Source: Brachionus plicatilis (Eukaryota; Rotifera; Eurotatoria; Ploima; Brachionidae). Taken from it: a stretch of DNA of 64,000 nucleotides. A model generated the notes under the pieces. The model worked only from the letters and a program-made list of their open reading frames with translations, was not told where the DNA came from and searched no databases. The stretch lies in NCBI GenBank assembly GCA_010279815.1, contig QEOQ01000141.1, positions 925,322 through 989,321 of the forward strand. The letters run 5' to 3'. Below, piece after piece: positions 23,278 to 40,037 of the stretch. The position numbers were made by a program, and so were the translations under genes. Position 1 is the stretch's first letter. The number at the start of each line of letters is the position of its first letter.

Positions 23278-23552
23278 CAGTACGTTTCTGAACAAAGTTG
23301 ACAGTTTTTTGCGCACTGCGCAAGCAGCTCTAGAGCATCGCTTAATCACTTGCTCTAGAGTGCTTAAGCAGCGCTATAGCGTGTTCTTGAACATTTATTT
23401 TTGTTCTAGCGCAGCTCTAGAGCATGTGCTCTAACGCTGCTTAAGCAACCTAGCGCATCTTTAGAGCGTGTTCTTGAACATATATTTTTGTTCTAGCGCA
23501 GCTCTAGAGCATGTGCTGCGCTAGACTGTCAACTTTGTTCAGAAACGTACTG
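23278..23552. mobile_element. 275-bp TA-flanked MITE with near-perfect 28-bp TIRs and internal duplication
   Basis: Both ends read CAGTACGTTTCTGAACAAAG and on to TTGACAGT, inverted, with TA outside each. Inside, a 50-bp unit (23381-23430) recurs at 23468-23517 with one mismatch. Many short palindromes (gctctagagc, agcgct) occur. It is clearly richer in G/C than the surroundings. It lies 250 bp upstream of the GRDP start. The ends indicate a Tc1/mariner/pogo-type mobiliser. There is no ORF. Confidence 0.85.
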
Positions 23553-23937
23553 TATTAACATGCCTAAGAGGACATTACGATAATCCCTTTGTAAATATTT
23601 CTCTAATTTTGAAAATTAAATATATCATATATTTTGTATTGAGTAACATTTTATTTTCAAAACCAGTAACACTTGCGGTGTAAGTGTTATAGATTTTGAT
23701 TCAATTTAATGCTAATAAAAATTGCGGACAAGTTGACTCTTTTTACTTAGATTTTTTTCAAATAGAAAAAAATGTAAACAATAGTCGAACAATTCTCGTC
23801 TTTTTAAAAGCTTTTTCACAATTACTCTCAGATTCAACAAAATCGAGATAGCAAGTAAAAGTTGTGGCTAAGAGATTTCAAATAATTCTCCTTTATTTTT
23901 ATCTTTATTTACCATATTTAATTTAGCAAAGGTATTC

Positions 23938-24257
23938 GCATTGTGAATTTTGGTACAAAAAAAAATAAAAAAAATGCCAAAGCTTAAGTTCTAAAGGACC
24001 AAAAAATGTTCGATGAATTGTAGCAACTGATATATGCTTTGTACAACCAATATAGTGATCTGGCAAAACTCTGCAATAAATCTGCAAAACTCAGAAAATT
24101 GCAAAATTGGTATATTATATTAAATTAAAAATCCAACTTTAAGTGGTGGTTCGGATGACGTGTCGTTGCTACAATTTACAAAAAATATTTTGCTTGGCCC
24201 GAATTAAAGCTCCGGCATTTTTGTATTTTGTTTTTTTTGTACCAAAATTCACAATGC
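23938..24257. mobile_element. Inverted-repeat element with GCATTGTGAATTTTGGTACA ends
   Basis: The first 27 bases, ending in a run of A, are inverted exactly at the right end (tttttttgtaccaaaattca, then caatgc). The interior is unrelated A/T-rich sequence with no ORF. I could not find a clear target duplication, so the class is open. Confidence 0.6.
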
Positions 24258-24433
24258 CGATGGCATTTATCTTAAACATTTCTTGATTTTATTATATTTT
24301 TTTTTTCAAAAACATCTACTCTAAAGTGGATTCTTTTCCATTTTATTTATTAACATGAGCAAGTTTTGGTTCTACTAAAAAAATAAAATAATAAGTCTAA
24401 TATTAAAAATTATTTTTATTTCAAAGCTTGATA

Positions 24434-24791
24434 CAGTGTTTGTAATTAAAACGGCAGAACAGGTAAAATGACATCATTTTACGTAATTTTACATCAAAAA
24501 ATGCAATATTACATAAAATTAAATCAAATATAGGATGTAATTAAATGAAAGCTTAAGTAAAATTATATTATTTCTAGTCAGACTCAACAAAAAATCCAAA
24601 AATCCTTTTTTTCAGACAAAAATTTGATTTTTTTCTCATAATTTTACACAAAATAGTTTAATAAAATTAACTTTTCACTAATTTTTTTTTTCAATGAATA
24701 ACAATTTTTATTTTTAATCTTAAATTTTTTGATGTTGAATTACGTAAAATGATGTCATTTTTGCCGTTCTGTGGTTTCATTGTAACCACTG
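24434..24791. mobile_element. 358-bp TA-flanked CAGTG-type MITE just downstream of CCS
   Basis: The left end CAGTGTTTGTAATTAAAACG and the right end (complement CAGTGGTTACAATGAAACCA) are flanked by TA. An inner inverted block (aatgacatcattttacgtaa) repeats at both sides. It lies about 100 bp beyond the CCS stop, so it may fall in the CCS 3' UTR. It belongs to the same broad superfamily as the elements in the RhoGAP introns. Confidence 0.75.
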
Positions 24792-24891
24792 TATTAAATA
24801 ATTAATTTTTGAATTTTCAAGAGATAAAAATAATCTATTCAACATTTTTATTGCTAAAATTGAAAATTTAAAAAAAAAAAGCTGAAGAAAA

Positions 24892-25712
24892 TTATGCTTG
24901 TTTTTCCGACCAAATATTCGAGCCATTGCAAAGACAAATTTTTTTAAAGTTATCAAACACCTTTGATGAACGAGCCACAATACCACCGCAAATCCTGAAA
25001 TCAAAAATTTATCTTCTTACTTCTTTATAAATTATCTTACTTTTCATTATTTTTACAAATGAAAATTGATCGTCCAAATAAGTTTTCTATTTTTAAAGAA
25101 TTAATAGCAAAGCTAAATTCTGATCTGTTGTTTGCATCAACTGAAATTTTCAGAATGTCATTTTTAGTTGGAAGAAGACTGCATTTATTTCCCAAACTTA
25201 ATGGAATAAAAAAAATTGTATACAAAAAAGTAAGCGGAAAAATTAATTTACTTATTCAACTTATCTGATAGATCACCATTTTCGAATAAAACCATTTCAT
25301 GATCATCTTTTTCTAAACCACTAACGACTCCATCAACCAAGCAATTTGACTCATCTAGTTGCACAATTTTAATAACTCCTTTTGGTTCAATATATTCTTT
25401 TTGATAATCAAATAATTGAACGATGGCAGCATCATATTTTTCCCCCATTCCTACTATCACAACTTGTGATTTACTTAATTGAATTAACAGCGTGTGCAAT
25501 TCATGTATCGGAATTGATGATTTAACACAAAGCCTTCGGTTTGCAGCATCATAACTGACCCATTCAATTTGTCTTATTTCCAAGAGTTTTTCTTTAAGAT
25601 GTTTTGAAAATTCTTCACTTAATTGCTTAAATTCGAATTCAAACTATGAAAAAAAAGAGTAAGAGTAGTTGAAAAATTAAAGATTAAAAACTACCAAAGG
25701 ACCCTCTACCAT
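24892..25712 (-). CDS. CCS: Copper chaperone for superoxide dismutase (CCS), divergent
   Basis: Exons (minus): 25712-25695, 25643-25252, 25196-25041, 24994-24892. All phases agree and give 222 residues ending in TAA. The match to CCS is clear in order: a domain I ending in VVIVGMG, a domain II start GVIKIVQLDESNCLVDGVVSGL, ENGDLSD, LKISVDANNRSEF, NLFGRSI, KICGGIVARSSKVFDNFKKI, then CLCNGSNIWSE. CCS loads copper into SOD1 and forms its disulfide in the cytosol. The CxC of domain III (CLC) is kept. The MxCxxC copper site of domain I is absent, and domain II lacks the histidine ligands and the long loops of SOD, which explains the short length (vertebrate forms are near 270). The start exon codes only six residues. 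It faces SMC5 across about 440 bp. Confidence 0.85.
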
Positions 25713-26156
25713 TATTTTATGTCAAAAAATTGGGTTTAAAATATATTTAAAAATTTTAAGATTCAAATTCATATCTAAATTAAAAAATTATTTTAGGATT
25801 TTTCTATATTTAAAGTAAATACACCCAAAATATTTTTAGATTAAAAATATTTTTATCTCTTCATCTATAAAATAAAAACAATTAAATTTTTAGATTTTAA
25901 GTTAGAAACTTTATTACAAAAAAACAATTTAAAAATAATCACTTATTTAGATTTCAGTTAACTTAATTTTTAAAAATAAAAAATTAATAAAGAAAGTGAA
26001 TATTTTAAGAACTTACATTTGTCATTAAAGTTTAATTTTAATATAGTGAAATTTTTAAATCATCAATTTGTCCTACTCTACAATTATGAATATTGTTAAA
26101 AAAGATTAATTTTATTCTTAATTTTCTACTTTTTTTTCTACTTTTACTTTAAAAAA
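25713..26156. promoter_or_regulatory. Shared divergent 5' region of CCS and SMC5
   Basis: These 444 bp separate two start codons that point away from each other. The stretch is almost pure A/T. I see no distinct core promoter motif that stands out from the background, so the role as a bidirectional promoter rests on geometry. Confidence 0.4.
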
Positions 26157-31364
<5,208 letters not shown>

Positions 31365-32988
31365 TTTACATATTTTTTGGATGCACCATTTATAACAATA
31401 AAATAAAAAATTAAACGATACTCAAACGTTTATACTAAATGCATTTACGCTTGTAAAATATTTTCAAAATTATATATCTAATAAAATCTAGTTAATTATT
31501 TTTTCTAAATATTTTTTTGTTAAATATTAAAAAATAAAATTCGGGCCTAAACACCCAATTTTAACTAAGATAAATTTTTGAATATTTTCCTTCCAGATGA
31601 CCTAAAATAATTAGCAAAATAATTTAAATATTTTAAATTATGATTTAAAATTTGATGATGCCTTTCAAAAAACCTATTCTTTATGTAAAGAAAAAACAAA
31701 AAGGATTTTTTTGTTTGAATTTATTTGTGAAATTTCATTTGCAAAATTTTAATTTTTTTAATATTTTACAACTTTATAAAAGAACCTTGTTGAGATTCAT
31801 TTAACACTAAAAAGGCCAAATGTTTTTATCCCGTAAAAGCCCAATAAAATTTTGCTGTAATTAAGTCAAATTTAAGTTTTTTATACCAGTGAAGTTTTAT
31901 TTTTATTAAATATATTATATTATATATTTGTAAATAAAAATTGTAAGAAATTATTATTTTAGATGTGGATCAAATAAACCAAAAATGTTAGTAGGTTTAA
32001 AAGACCCTCTTTGGCCTTTTATGTATATTTTTTTCATCATTAAATTATAATTATTTTTAAACAAAAACATTAAAATCATAAATTTTATGCAATTTCAGAT
32101 TGAAGATTAAAAAAATTTTTAAGTTTTAATTTTTTTCCAAAAGTTTGTATTCATTTATAAAAAAAAAGAGCTTAAAAACTCGTGGCTTTTGTAGTGTTAA
32201 TAGCTTATTATTTTCATATTTTAAGAGAATAATTAATTTAAAAAAATATTTTATCCTCATAAATAAACAAAAATTAAGAGAAAATAACATTGACAAAAAA
32301 AATAAATTTTTTCAGTTTATCAATTATTTAAAAAGTTCATTTTTCATCTATGTTTGATGGGCACTCAATAAAAATACATGAGAATAAGAAAAATTGTTTT
32401 TAGTTCTTCTTGATTTGAATGGATTATTTAGAGTAGTTTTTACCTTTTAATCATGTAACTCTTTCAGTAATTTTGAATTTTTAAAGATATATCAACATTG
32501 AAAATTAAAAAAAATCAGGGAATCATACGAAACGATCAGCAGTATTTTTTAAAAGTAAAACTAGGATATGGGTTTTAGAACAAAACGATAAACTCAAAAT
32601 TTAAATAAAAAACAAACAAAAATTTTCATTTCCCATTTTAAAAACTTTAACTTAAGGATAATTTTATATTGATAATTTAAAAATTATGCAAATATAGATT
32701 TAAAAAACTCTTTGTTGCGGGCTAATGGCATAAAGATCAGACGTTCTAGTCTGGAACTATGATCCATTGGTGAGTTAAACTAAACTAAGTAAAATACTTA
32801 AAAAAACATTATTATCTGCTCAATTTTTTTCGTTGGATAAATGTTGAAATTTTCAACATTTAAGATGCACATTCTTTTCTTTTGTATCATTCTAAGTAAA
32901 ATGTTAATTTAAATTTTTATTTTTAAAATAATAAAAAATGAATCCATTTTATACATCAATCGTATGAGTTAAATTTTTTTGCATCAAT
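31365..32988. other. Spacer between SMC5 and LIPT1
   Basis: These 1.6 kb are A/T-rich. They hold the SMC5 polyadenylation signal at 31397 and otherwise no gene, RNA or repeat that I can support. The small open frame near 32145 is lysine/isoleucine noise. Confidence 0.5.
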
Positions 32989-34110
32989 ATGAATATTAGT
33001 AAAAATTTAAGCAATTTTAAATTCTGTTTATGGAAACGAAAATACTCACAATGTGTTATTGAAAAGATAATTCCAAAAAAGCCTGGCAGTATTGCACTGG
33101 TCTCTTCATCTAATAATATCTACTACAATCTGGCATTGGAAAACTATTTGGCCGAAAATGTTGATTTAAAAGATAGGAATATTCTTCTCATGTGGATTAG
33201 TGAACCTTGCATAGTCTTGGGCCGTCACCAAAATCCATGGATCGAATGCAATGTTAAAGAAGCTTTATCACGAGATGTTAAAGTTGTGCGTAGATATAGC
33301 GGTGGTGGATGTGTTTACCATGATCATGGAAATTTGAATATATCTTTTATTACAGATCGTCAACGCTACGACCGTAAATATAACTTGACAATCATAAAAA
33401 ACTCAATGGAAAAACTCAATTTCAACAATGTCAGTTTTGATATAACATCTAGACATGACATTTTTGTCAAAAACCATCAAAATCTCTCAGAAAGCTTTAA
33501 GATATCTGGAAGTGCTGCAAGATTGGCTTCCAATTTTTCCTACCATCATTGCACTCTTTTATTCGATGCGAATTTGGATAACATGAAGTTGTTAAGATCG
33601 AATTTGAGCAATCTGATAACCACCAAGGCTACTCAAAGTGTTCGATCTAAATGCATAAATTTGAAAACATTTTTAAATGAACAAAACTTTGATTTAACTC
33701 AAGTGGTCAACAAGTTAAGTGAAGAATTTTGGAGATTTAACTCTACTAATTGGTCAAGCGACTTTTTGTATCAATACGTTAACCCGGAAGATGGTGACAT
33801 TAAATTGGCAACTGAAAAATATTCTAAAGAATTATCTTCGTGGCATTATGCTTTTGGTTCGACTCCCAAATTTGATTTACTTGTTAATTTGGCAAATAGT
33901 AGGAAAATTGTTTTTAACATTGTCAATGGTACTATTAAAAATTATGTGCTTACAGACATTTGTGATGAATCTGTGAAAAAAGGTTTAAATCTCCTTTTAG
34001 ATACAAAATTCGAAAGAAAATTAATTTTGGAAAAATTTACAAATTACAACCTAATTGATCTGAATTCGGAATTTATTGAGTTATTTGAATTTTTTAATAA
34101 AAACATTTAG
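32989..34110 (+). CDS. LIPT1: Mitochondrial lipoyltransferase 1 (LIPT1)
   Basis: A single intronless frame of 373 residues, the same length as vertebrate LIPT1. A basic, Ser/Lys/Arg-containing N-terminus (FKFCLWKRKYS) fits a mitochondrial presequence. The BPL/LPL catalytic fold is clear: YYNLALENYLAEN, MWISEPCIVLGRHQNPW, then the lipoyl-binding RRYSGGGCVYHDHGNLNISF at residues 101-120, and later KISGSAARLASN and HHCTLLFDANL. LIPT1 moves lipoyl groups onto E2 subunits of 2-oxoacid dehydrogenases. The ATG at 32989 is the first in frame. It lies 66 bp upstream of DERA on the same strand, close enough to suggest a shared transcript. Confidence 0.95.
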   Translation: MNISKNLSNFKFCLWKRKYSQCVIEKIIPKKPGSIALVSSSNNIYYNLALENYLAENVDLKDRNILLMWISEPCIVLGRHQNPWIECNVKEALSRDVKVVRRYSGGGCVYHDHGNLNISFITDRQRYDRKYNLTIIKNSMEKLNFNNVSFDITSRHDIFVKNHQNLSESFKISGSAARLASNFSYHHCTLLFDANLDNMKLLRSNLSNLITTKATQSVRSKCINLKTFLNEQNFDLTQVVNKLSEEFWRFNSTNWSSDFLYQYVNPEDGDIKLATEKYSKELSSWHYAFGSTPKFDLLVNLANSRKIVFNIVNGTIKNYVLTDICDESVKKGLNLLLDTKFERKLILEKFTNYNLIDLNSEFIELFEFFNKNI

Positions 34111-34142
34111 AAATTTTTTTAAATACAAAATTTTTTATGCAA

Positions 34143-34176
34143 TTTTTAATTTTATCTTTAGAAAAAAATTTAAAAA
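34143..34176 (+). promoter_or_regulatory. Splice-acceptor-like site between LIPT1 and DERA
   Basis: The pyrimidine-rich tract tttttaattttatctttag ends in AG at 34160-34161, 15 bp before the DERA ATG and only 50 bp after the LIPT1 stop. There is no matching upstream 5' UTR exon space. It could serve as a spliced-leader trans-splicing acceptor for a LIPT1-DERA polycistron. In this T-rich background chance is also possible. Confidence 0.4.
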
Positions 34177-35369
34177 ATGGTAACTCACAACCCAGGAATA
34201 AATTTTGGTAAATTTAAAATTAAAAATAATTTAAATCTAATAATTAGATTTTTATAGACGAAAAATTAATTAACAATGTCAATCTTAACTTGACAGCTAT
34301 CAAAAAACGAGCTTCTGAGTATGCAACTCGCAGAACAGTTAAAAAAGAACACCAAGTTGCTTGGCTTTTGAGAGCCATTACTTGTATTGACTTGACCACT
34401 CTAAGTGGCGATGATACTGAGTCAAATGTTCAAAAACTTTGCTACAAAGCATCAAATCCGATCAGAGCTGATCTTTTAAAAGAATTGGGATTTCAACCAA
34501 AAGGTTTTAGAAATTTAAAAATTTTATTTCTTTAAAAAAAGATAAATAATAAGCTGGTTTTTTTAAGAATTAACTTGTGGAGCTGTCTGTGTCTACCCAT
34601 CTAGAGTATCCGACGCATTTGCAGCACTTTCTAGTTTTAAAATGAATGAAAAAATACCCGTTGCCGCAGTTGCAACTGGTTTTCCAAGCGGTCAATATCA
34701 TTTGGAAACAAGACTAAGAGAAATAAAATTAACAGTAGCTGATGGAGCCAGTGAAATCGACATTGTTATAAACCGCACAGCAGCTCTTCAGGGAAATTGG
34801 AAGCGTAATTTTTTGTCCATAGCTGACAAACTGTGAAGTTACCGGAAATTAAAAAAAAAATTCCGCTAACTTCGCCATCTTCTTTTTTGAGTATATTTAA
34901 TTTTGTGTTTATTTTAAAAAATAAAGTTTTGTATGATGAATTAAAACAAATGAAGGAAGCTTGCGGAAATGCACACATGAAGTCGATTCTTGCAGTGGGA
35001 GAACTAGGAACTTTGGAAAATGTTTACAAAGCATCTATGGTAGCTATGATGGCTGGAACTGATTTTATAAAAACGTCTACTGGCAAGGAAGGGGTTAATG
35101 CTACTTTGGTAAATGCGTTGGTCATGATTAGAGCACTGAGAGACTTTTACTGGATCACTGGATATAAAGTTGGATTTAAACCTGCTGGAGGTATTCGAAC
35201 AGCAAAAGACGCTTGTGTTTGGTTGACAATGATGAAAGAGGAACTAGATGAAGAATGGACTACTAATAAATTATTTAGATTGGGTGCTAGTGGTCTCTTA
35301 GGAGACATTGAACGACAGGTTTACCACTATGTTACAGGAAGATATGCTGCTGCGTATGAGTTGCCATAA
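34177..35369 (+). CDS. DERA: Deoxyribose-phosphate aldolase (DERA)
   Basis: Exons 34177-34207, 34258-34503, 34568-34804, 34927-35369 join to 318 residues, the length of vertebrate DERA. Conserved blocks in order: RRTVKKEHQVAWLLRAITCIDLTTLSGDD split over two stretches; CGAVCVYPSRV; VAAVATGFPSGQ; EIDIVINRTA with the catalytic Asp region; KSILAVGELGTL; the Schiff-base lysine in AGTDFIKTSTGKEGVNAT; GFKPAGGIRTAKDA; and the terminal YVTGRYAAAYELP. The enzyme splits 2-deoxyribose-5-phosphate into glyceraldehyde-3-phosphate and acetaldehyde in nucleoside salvage. The introns are 50, 64 and 122 bp. AATAAA lies at 35401. The gene converges with CCDC93, with 122 bp between the stops. Confidence 0.96.
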
Positions 35370-35491
35370 AATTTGACTAAAAAGTTAGGAAATTTTATTA
35401 AATAAAAAAATTAAATTAGTGACTAGTTTGATTAATTATTGTGTTGTTGATAAAAAATTTTCATTCTTTTTGCATTCCTTTAAAAAAATAA

Positions 35492-38400
35492 TTAAAACTG
35501 GCGTTTTTTAGCTAAATTTATCCAGCTCACTTCTTGGAAATCTTTAATTGTTTTGAAGTATAATCGTTTCTTTTCAATTAAATCTATATATTGATCATTT
35601 AATGCATCCAAATCGGACTTAGCTTTGATCTTTTTGTTCTCAACCTTAAAATAAATTAATTAATTTTAGTTATTTTTAGGAATCGTGATTAATTTAAAAA
35701 AAAAAATTAAGAAAAAAAATCATCTCTTGTTACCTTTAAAACGTTATTTTTGACACCTTCAAGAATTGCATCCAATTGTTTCACAAATTGGTCGCGATTA
35801 CTTGGCGACGACATAGCTCTTGAAATTAATAATCAAAATAATCAAATTTAAATCTTTAGTAACAATTACTGCTTAAATTGGTCATATATGGAATTGTAAA
35901 GGGTAATGACCTTATTGATGTGAAATTTTTTATCCTCCAAAACATTGTATAATATGTAAAATTGCTTCGTTTGAACATAGCCAGTAGATACTATAAAAAA
36001 AGAATAAAATCATAATATTATTAAAATTTAAATTTACATTGATTATAAAGCTCAATGAAACGCTTTTGATATTGAGTTAGTTCACTTTTTGACGGAATTT
36101 CATCTAATTTTCGTTTTAATGTTGAAATTTCTCTATTCTTTCTAGCTACTTTTAATCTAAGAGTTTGCAGTTTAGCTTTTGCTGTTTCGTATTGTTCATT
36201 TATCTTGTCAATTTTTTCTTTTTCTTCCAAATTTTCACCCATAAATGCTTTTTTTTCCAAATTTTCTATTTCTTTCTGAATCAACTCTGCCTCTTCTTTG
36301 CAGTTTTTTTTGAAACCAATTTCCAACTGTCTTAGTTTATCATATTCTTTCACCAATTCTTCAAGTTGTTGAACATTTCTTTAAAAAAACAAAATAAAAT
36401 GAAATTTTAGCAGTAAAAAAAATCACTTTTTATCGGCACTTTTTTCATAGTTTTCTAAATTAACTAATTCTTGTTCTAAATTTTTTTCATCATTTAAAAG
36501 CTTTAATAATTAAATGGTCACTTAAGACTTTAAATCTAAGTATAAACAAACTTTTTCTAGTTCTTTGTTTTTGTTTTCTAAGTGTTGATAAAGAGTGTCC
36601 AATTCAGATTTTTGTTCGTCTATTTGGCGTTCTTTTTGTTCAGCTTGTCTTCTTAGAATATTTATTAATCGTTGCTTGTGCTGCAAACCCCCAGCAGGAC
36701 TATCACCTGATGCAGCCAACTTTTCCAGCTGCTCAATTTCATTTTGCAATTCATTTTCCTAAAAAATTTTATTTTATTTTTTCTGATTATTAGTTGAAAG
36801 ATTAGCTCTAATGATAAATATTTTTTTTGTAATAGCCTAGTAATTAAAGAAACGAAATTATTTTTTAAACAAGTTAAATTTTCTCATTTACGGTCTATCA
36901 AAACAATTTATCACAAAAAATATTTTTTGCTCAAAACTAATTAAAACTAAAAAAACTTCACAAAAATATTTAAAAATTCATTTTTTTACTAGATATATGA
37001 TACATGAATCAAGATTGCAGCTAAAAAAATTTTGACAGAAAGTAGAATTTGAGTAAGTACCAGAAATAATACTAATAATATTAACTTTGCTTTTAAAAAT
37101 TGAATTAAAAATAATTCTAATTTGAAAATTATCATTTTTATTTATTTAGCCTTTTTAAAATTAAATATTCAAAAAAGTAGATAAATAATTAATTAGGAAA
37201 CAATAGTTAAAAAAAAGAAAACTTATAACAAGTTTAAATTTAACATTTGTTCATTATAGTTCATTGACCGAGATTTTAAAGCTTTAAAATTTTTTTTATT
37301 TTTAAAGTTTTATATGAATCATGTGGAGTTAAAAAAAGATATAATTACATATTATAAAACATAGCATAATTTGGAAGAAGTTTAGAAACTCATTAAAAAA
37401 GTCAAAATAAAAAATCATTTAGATATTAAAGTCTAAATTTGAAAAAATAATAATAGAGAAAAACATAAAAAAATCTGCTATTGTTCTTTTCATGTCTTAA
37501 GGTGAGAAAAAAGATAGAATTTTTTAAATTAAACTTTAATTTAGTTAAATAACCATCAATGAATAATGATTTGTTTTTTTTCAATTGTAAAACATTAGAT
37601 GAATTATTTGAATATAATTCTAACGAGAATAATAAGATAAAAAAATATTCTGAATGTTGATCAATATTGAAAAATTAAAATCAATTTAATTACAAAATGT
37701 ATTTTTTTCCTTTTCTAAGATTTAAAAATCATTTTTGGTTTCGTTACTAAAATTTGAGTTTTTTTTTTCTTATATGATCCAAAATAGTTATGTTTTATTA
37801 ATTATAGGTATGTTTTGTTTATTTTTTTATGCGAGCTTCAGCTCTTTTCCATATTTTGCTTTAAAAAAAAAGTCTTGTTATATTTATAGCATCATCAATT
37901 TAAAGCTCGTTTCAAGAATTTCTAAAATTCTTTTGAAAATTTAAAAAATAAGCTTTAATACTGACCTTATTTGAAAAATCTGTGACAATTTGTTGTAAAG
38001 TAGATTGCTGAAGTCCAAGAATTTGCCCCACTGCGTTTGCATTCAGTTTGTTCTGTTTTTGATCGGCTTCAGTCATTTCATCGATCAATTTTTTTATATT
38101 CTCTTCCTCTACAGTCGCGACACCTGTCTTTACTTCTTTTTCTTGCTTATTTTGCTTTGAACCTTGAGCTTGTGTTTGCTGTTGATTCGCTATATTGCTT
38201 AATAGAATATTCTGTTGACCATATTCAAGAAGAGTTGATTGAATTTTGGCTTCAGGATCTTTTATTTTATCCAAATCTTTTCGTACAAATTTTCTCTCAG
38301 GGGCATTTTGCTCCCTTAAATTATTCAAAAATTTCATGGCAACATTTTTCCTGCTAGCCTCTAAATCATCGACATCTTTGCTTCTCTAATAAAATAATTT

Positions 38401-39003
38401 AATTGTAAAAAATTTTGATTTCTATTTTACCATTTTTTCAAATTGTGATATGGCAAAGGATCGATTCATGTCGCCCATTTCGGCTCTTGTTTCGATCGCT
38501 TTTTTAACCAGCCACTGCATAACTGGAAAAACATGGATAAAATCTAAACCTTGAATTTGATGAGGCTCGATTCTGTGAGGACACTTCATTCGCGGCAGAA
38601 CAGAAACAATTCTCTCAACTAAGGCTCTTTTAGATTAAGTTTTATTTTTAATTAAGTTTTGCTATAAAGTTTTTACATTTTTTGGCCAATAGTGGAACTC
38701 TCTTGGAATAAAAGGTCTACATCTACATCAAAATTACAAGTTGTAATACACCATGTCATTCCACCGACTATTTTATCAAAAGCCGAAAGACCTTTGATTC
38801 TAGCTCTAAAATAGCCCGCTGCTACGAGTAATTCTACAGTTTCTTGAAGCTTTGTTTGTTGTTCTTCATCTTCTCTTACATCGAACTAATTTTTAATAAT
38901 CTTAAAACTCGTAAATCAATAGATTTTTTTTAAATAAAACTTGTATTTGTCTTCCTGATTGATCAGTAGGTGCATTGTAGAATTTTGATGAAAATTTTGA
39001 CAT
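35492..39003 (-). CDS. CCDC93: Coiled-coil domain-containing protein 93 (CCDC93)
   Basis: Ten exons on the minus strand: 39003-38941, 38885-38677, 38626-38431, 38385-37966, 36758-36552, 36500-36427, 36378-36038, 35990-35870, 35818-35734, 35644-35492. All joins are in phase and give 622 residues (human 631). The N-terminus is strongly conserved: [67 protein letters not shown]. Then comes a long charged coiled coil with [26 protein letters not shown], and the end [24 protein letters not shown]93 is a core subunit of the CCC (COMMD-CCDC22-CCDC93) complex, which works with retriever and WASH in endosomal recycling. The 1.2-kb intron 36759-37965 separates the N-terminal half from the coiled coil. 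Confidence 0.95.
36759..37965 (-). other. Long CCDC93 intron
   Basis: This 1.2-kb GT-AG intron is A/T-rich. The open frame at 37735-37944 is hydrophobic low-complexity sequence without family features. I found no repeat termini in it. Confidence 0.5.
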
Positions 39004-40037
39004 ATTTTCTAAAGTTGATTAGATAAGGGATTAAATTTTAAAATTTTTTGGTATTATTTTAGCTTTGATGAAATATTTTTTCTCTCATTTTTATATTAAA
39101 AAAAATTATACAAATTTTTTTAATCTAATAGTTGACAGTCTCTCTTTTGTTGTAAACTTTTTAAGTGATTAAATACTCGCATTATATAATTTAATAGAAA
39201 ATTTTTTAGCAAAAATAAATTAATTAATGAAGGCTTTTCAATTCACCAAAATTTATTTAAAATCCCAATTCTTATAATTAAAGTTTTCGATCCATCTAAT
39301 AAATTTTTTTCTAGATTTTCAATAACATTTTTTCTTAGGCATCTTAAGAGCAAATCTTTTGGAATTCTTGCTTATCTTTTGTTTATATATTTGAGTATAA
39401 TTTAAGTATGGACGGTTTAAAAAAAATGTATTCTATGATTTTTTAAATAAATCTAAAAAAATTCTAATAAATAAAAATTTTAATTAATTAATGATAAAAA
39501 AAATATGAAAATATTAAAATTTTATTCAGTAATATTGATAATTTTCACAAATATTGGCGACAAATAATAAATCGCCATCAATAAAGTATAGGATTTCAAA
39601 AATTTGTCTTTGTCCCTTGCTACCAAAAACTTTTGGTGATAGATTGGCTTATATTATTAGCCTCTAAATGTCGATTTAAAATTTAAAAAATTTTAAATGA
39701 TTCAACAAAACTTAAAAGTATTACTCAATTGGTTTAAGTTAATTCAAGAAAAACATAACTTAGAAAATTAGAAAATTTACACTAAGACTCAAATTTTTCG
39801 AATAAATCAATATCTCAATGGAAAAAAATTATGGAATGTTGAAAACAAAAATTGAAATTCAGAGGTTAATTATTATACTTAATAAAAATAATTTTTACAT
39901 ATTAAATTTGTAGTTTTTTTTACATTTTTATCAAAGTACTATTTCACAAGTACAATATAAAAAATAAAAAAATAACAATATTTTTTAACTTTAATTTTTT
40001 ATTCAAATAATTTATAAAATAGAAGATTTAAAAAAAA
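39004..40037. other. Spacer between CCDC93 5' end and GPANK1 3' end
   Basis: This kilobase contains the CCDC93 upstream region (minus strand). A TTTAG acceptor-like site lies 5 bases before the CCDC93 ATG on that strand. Otherwise it is featureless A/T-rich sequence. Confidence 0.45.

Noticed and set aside
32145..32357. 70-codon plus-strand frame between SMC5 and LIPT1
   Set aside because: Lys/Ile/Asn/Phe composition, no domain, no splice partners and no codon signal distinct from the spacer.
37735..37944. Hydrophobic 69-codon frame in a CCDC93 intron
   Set aside because: It could look like membrane segments, but runs of T produce Phe/Leu/Ile frames by chance here and nothing else supports a gene.
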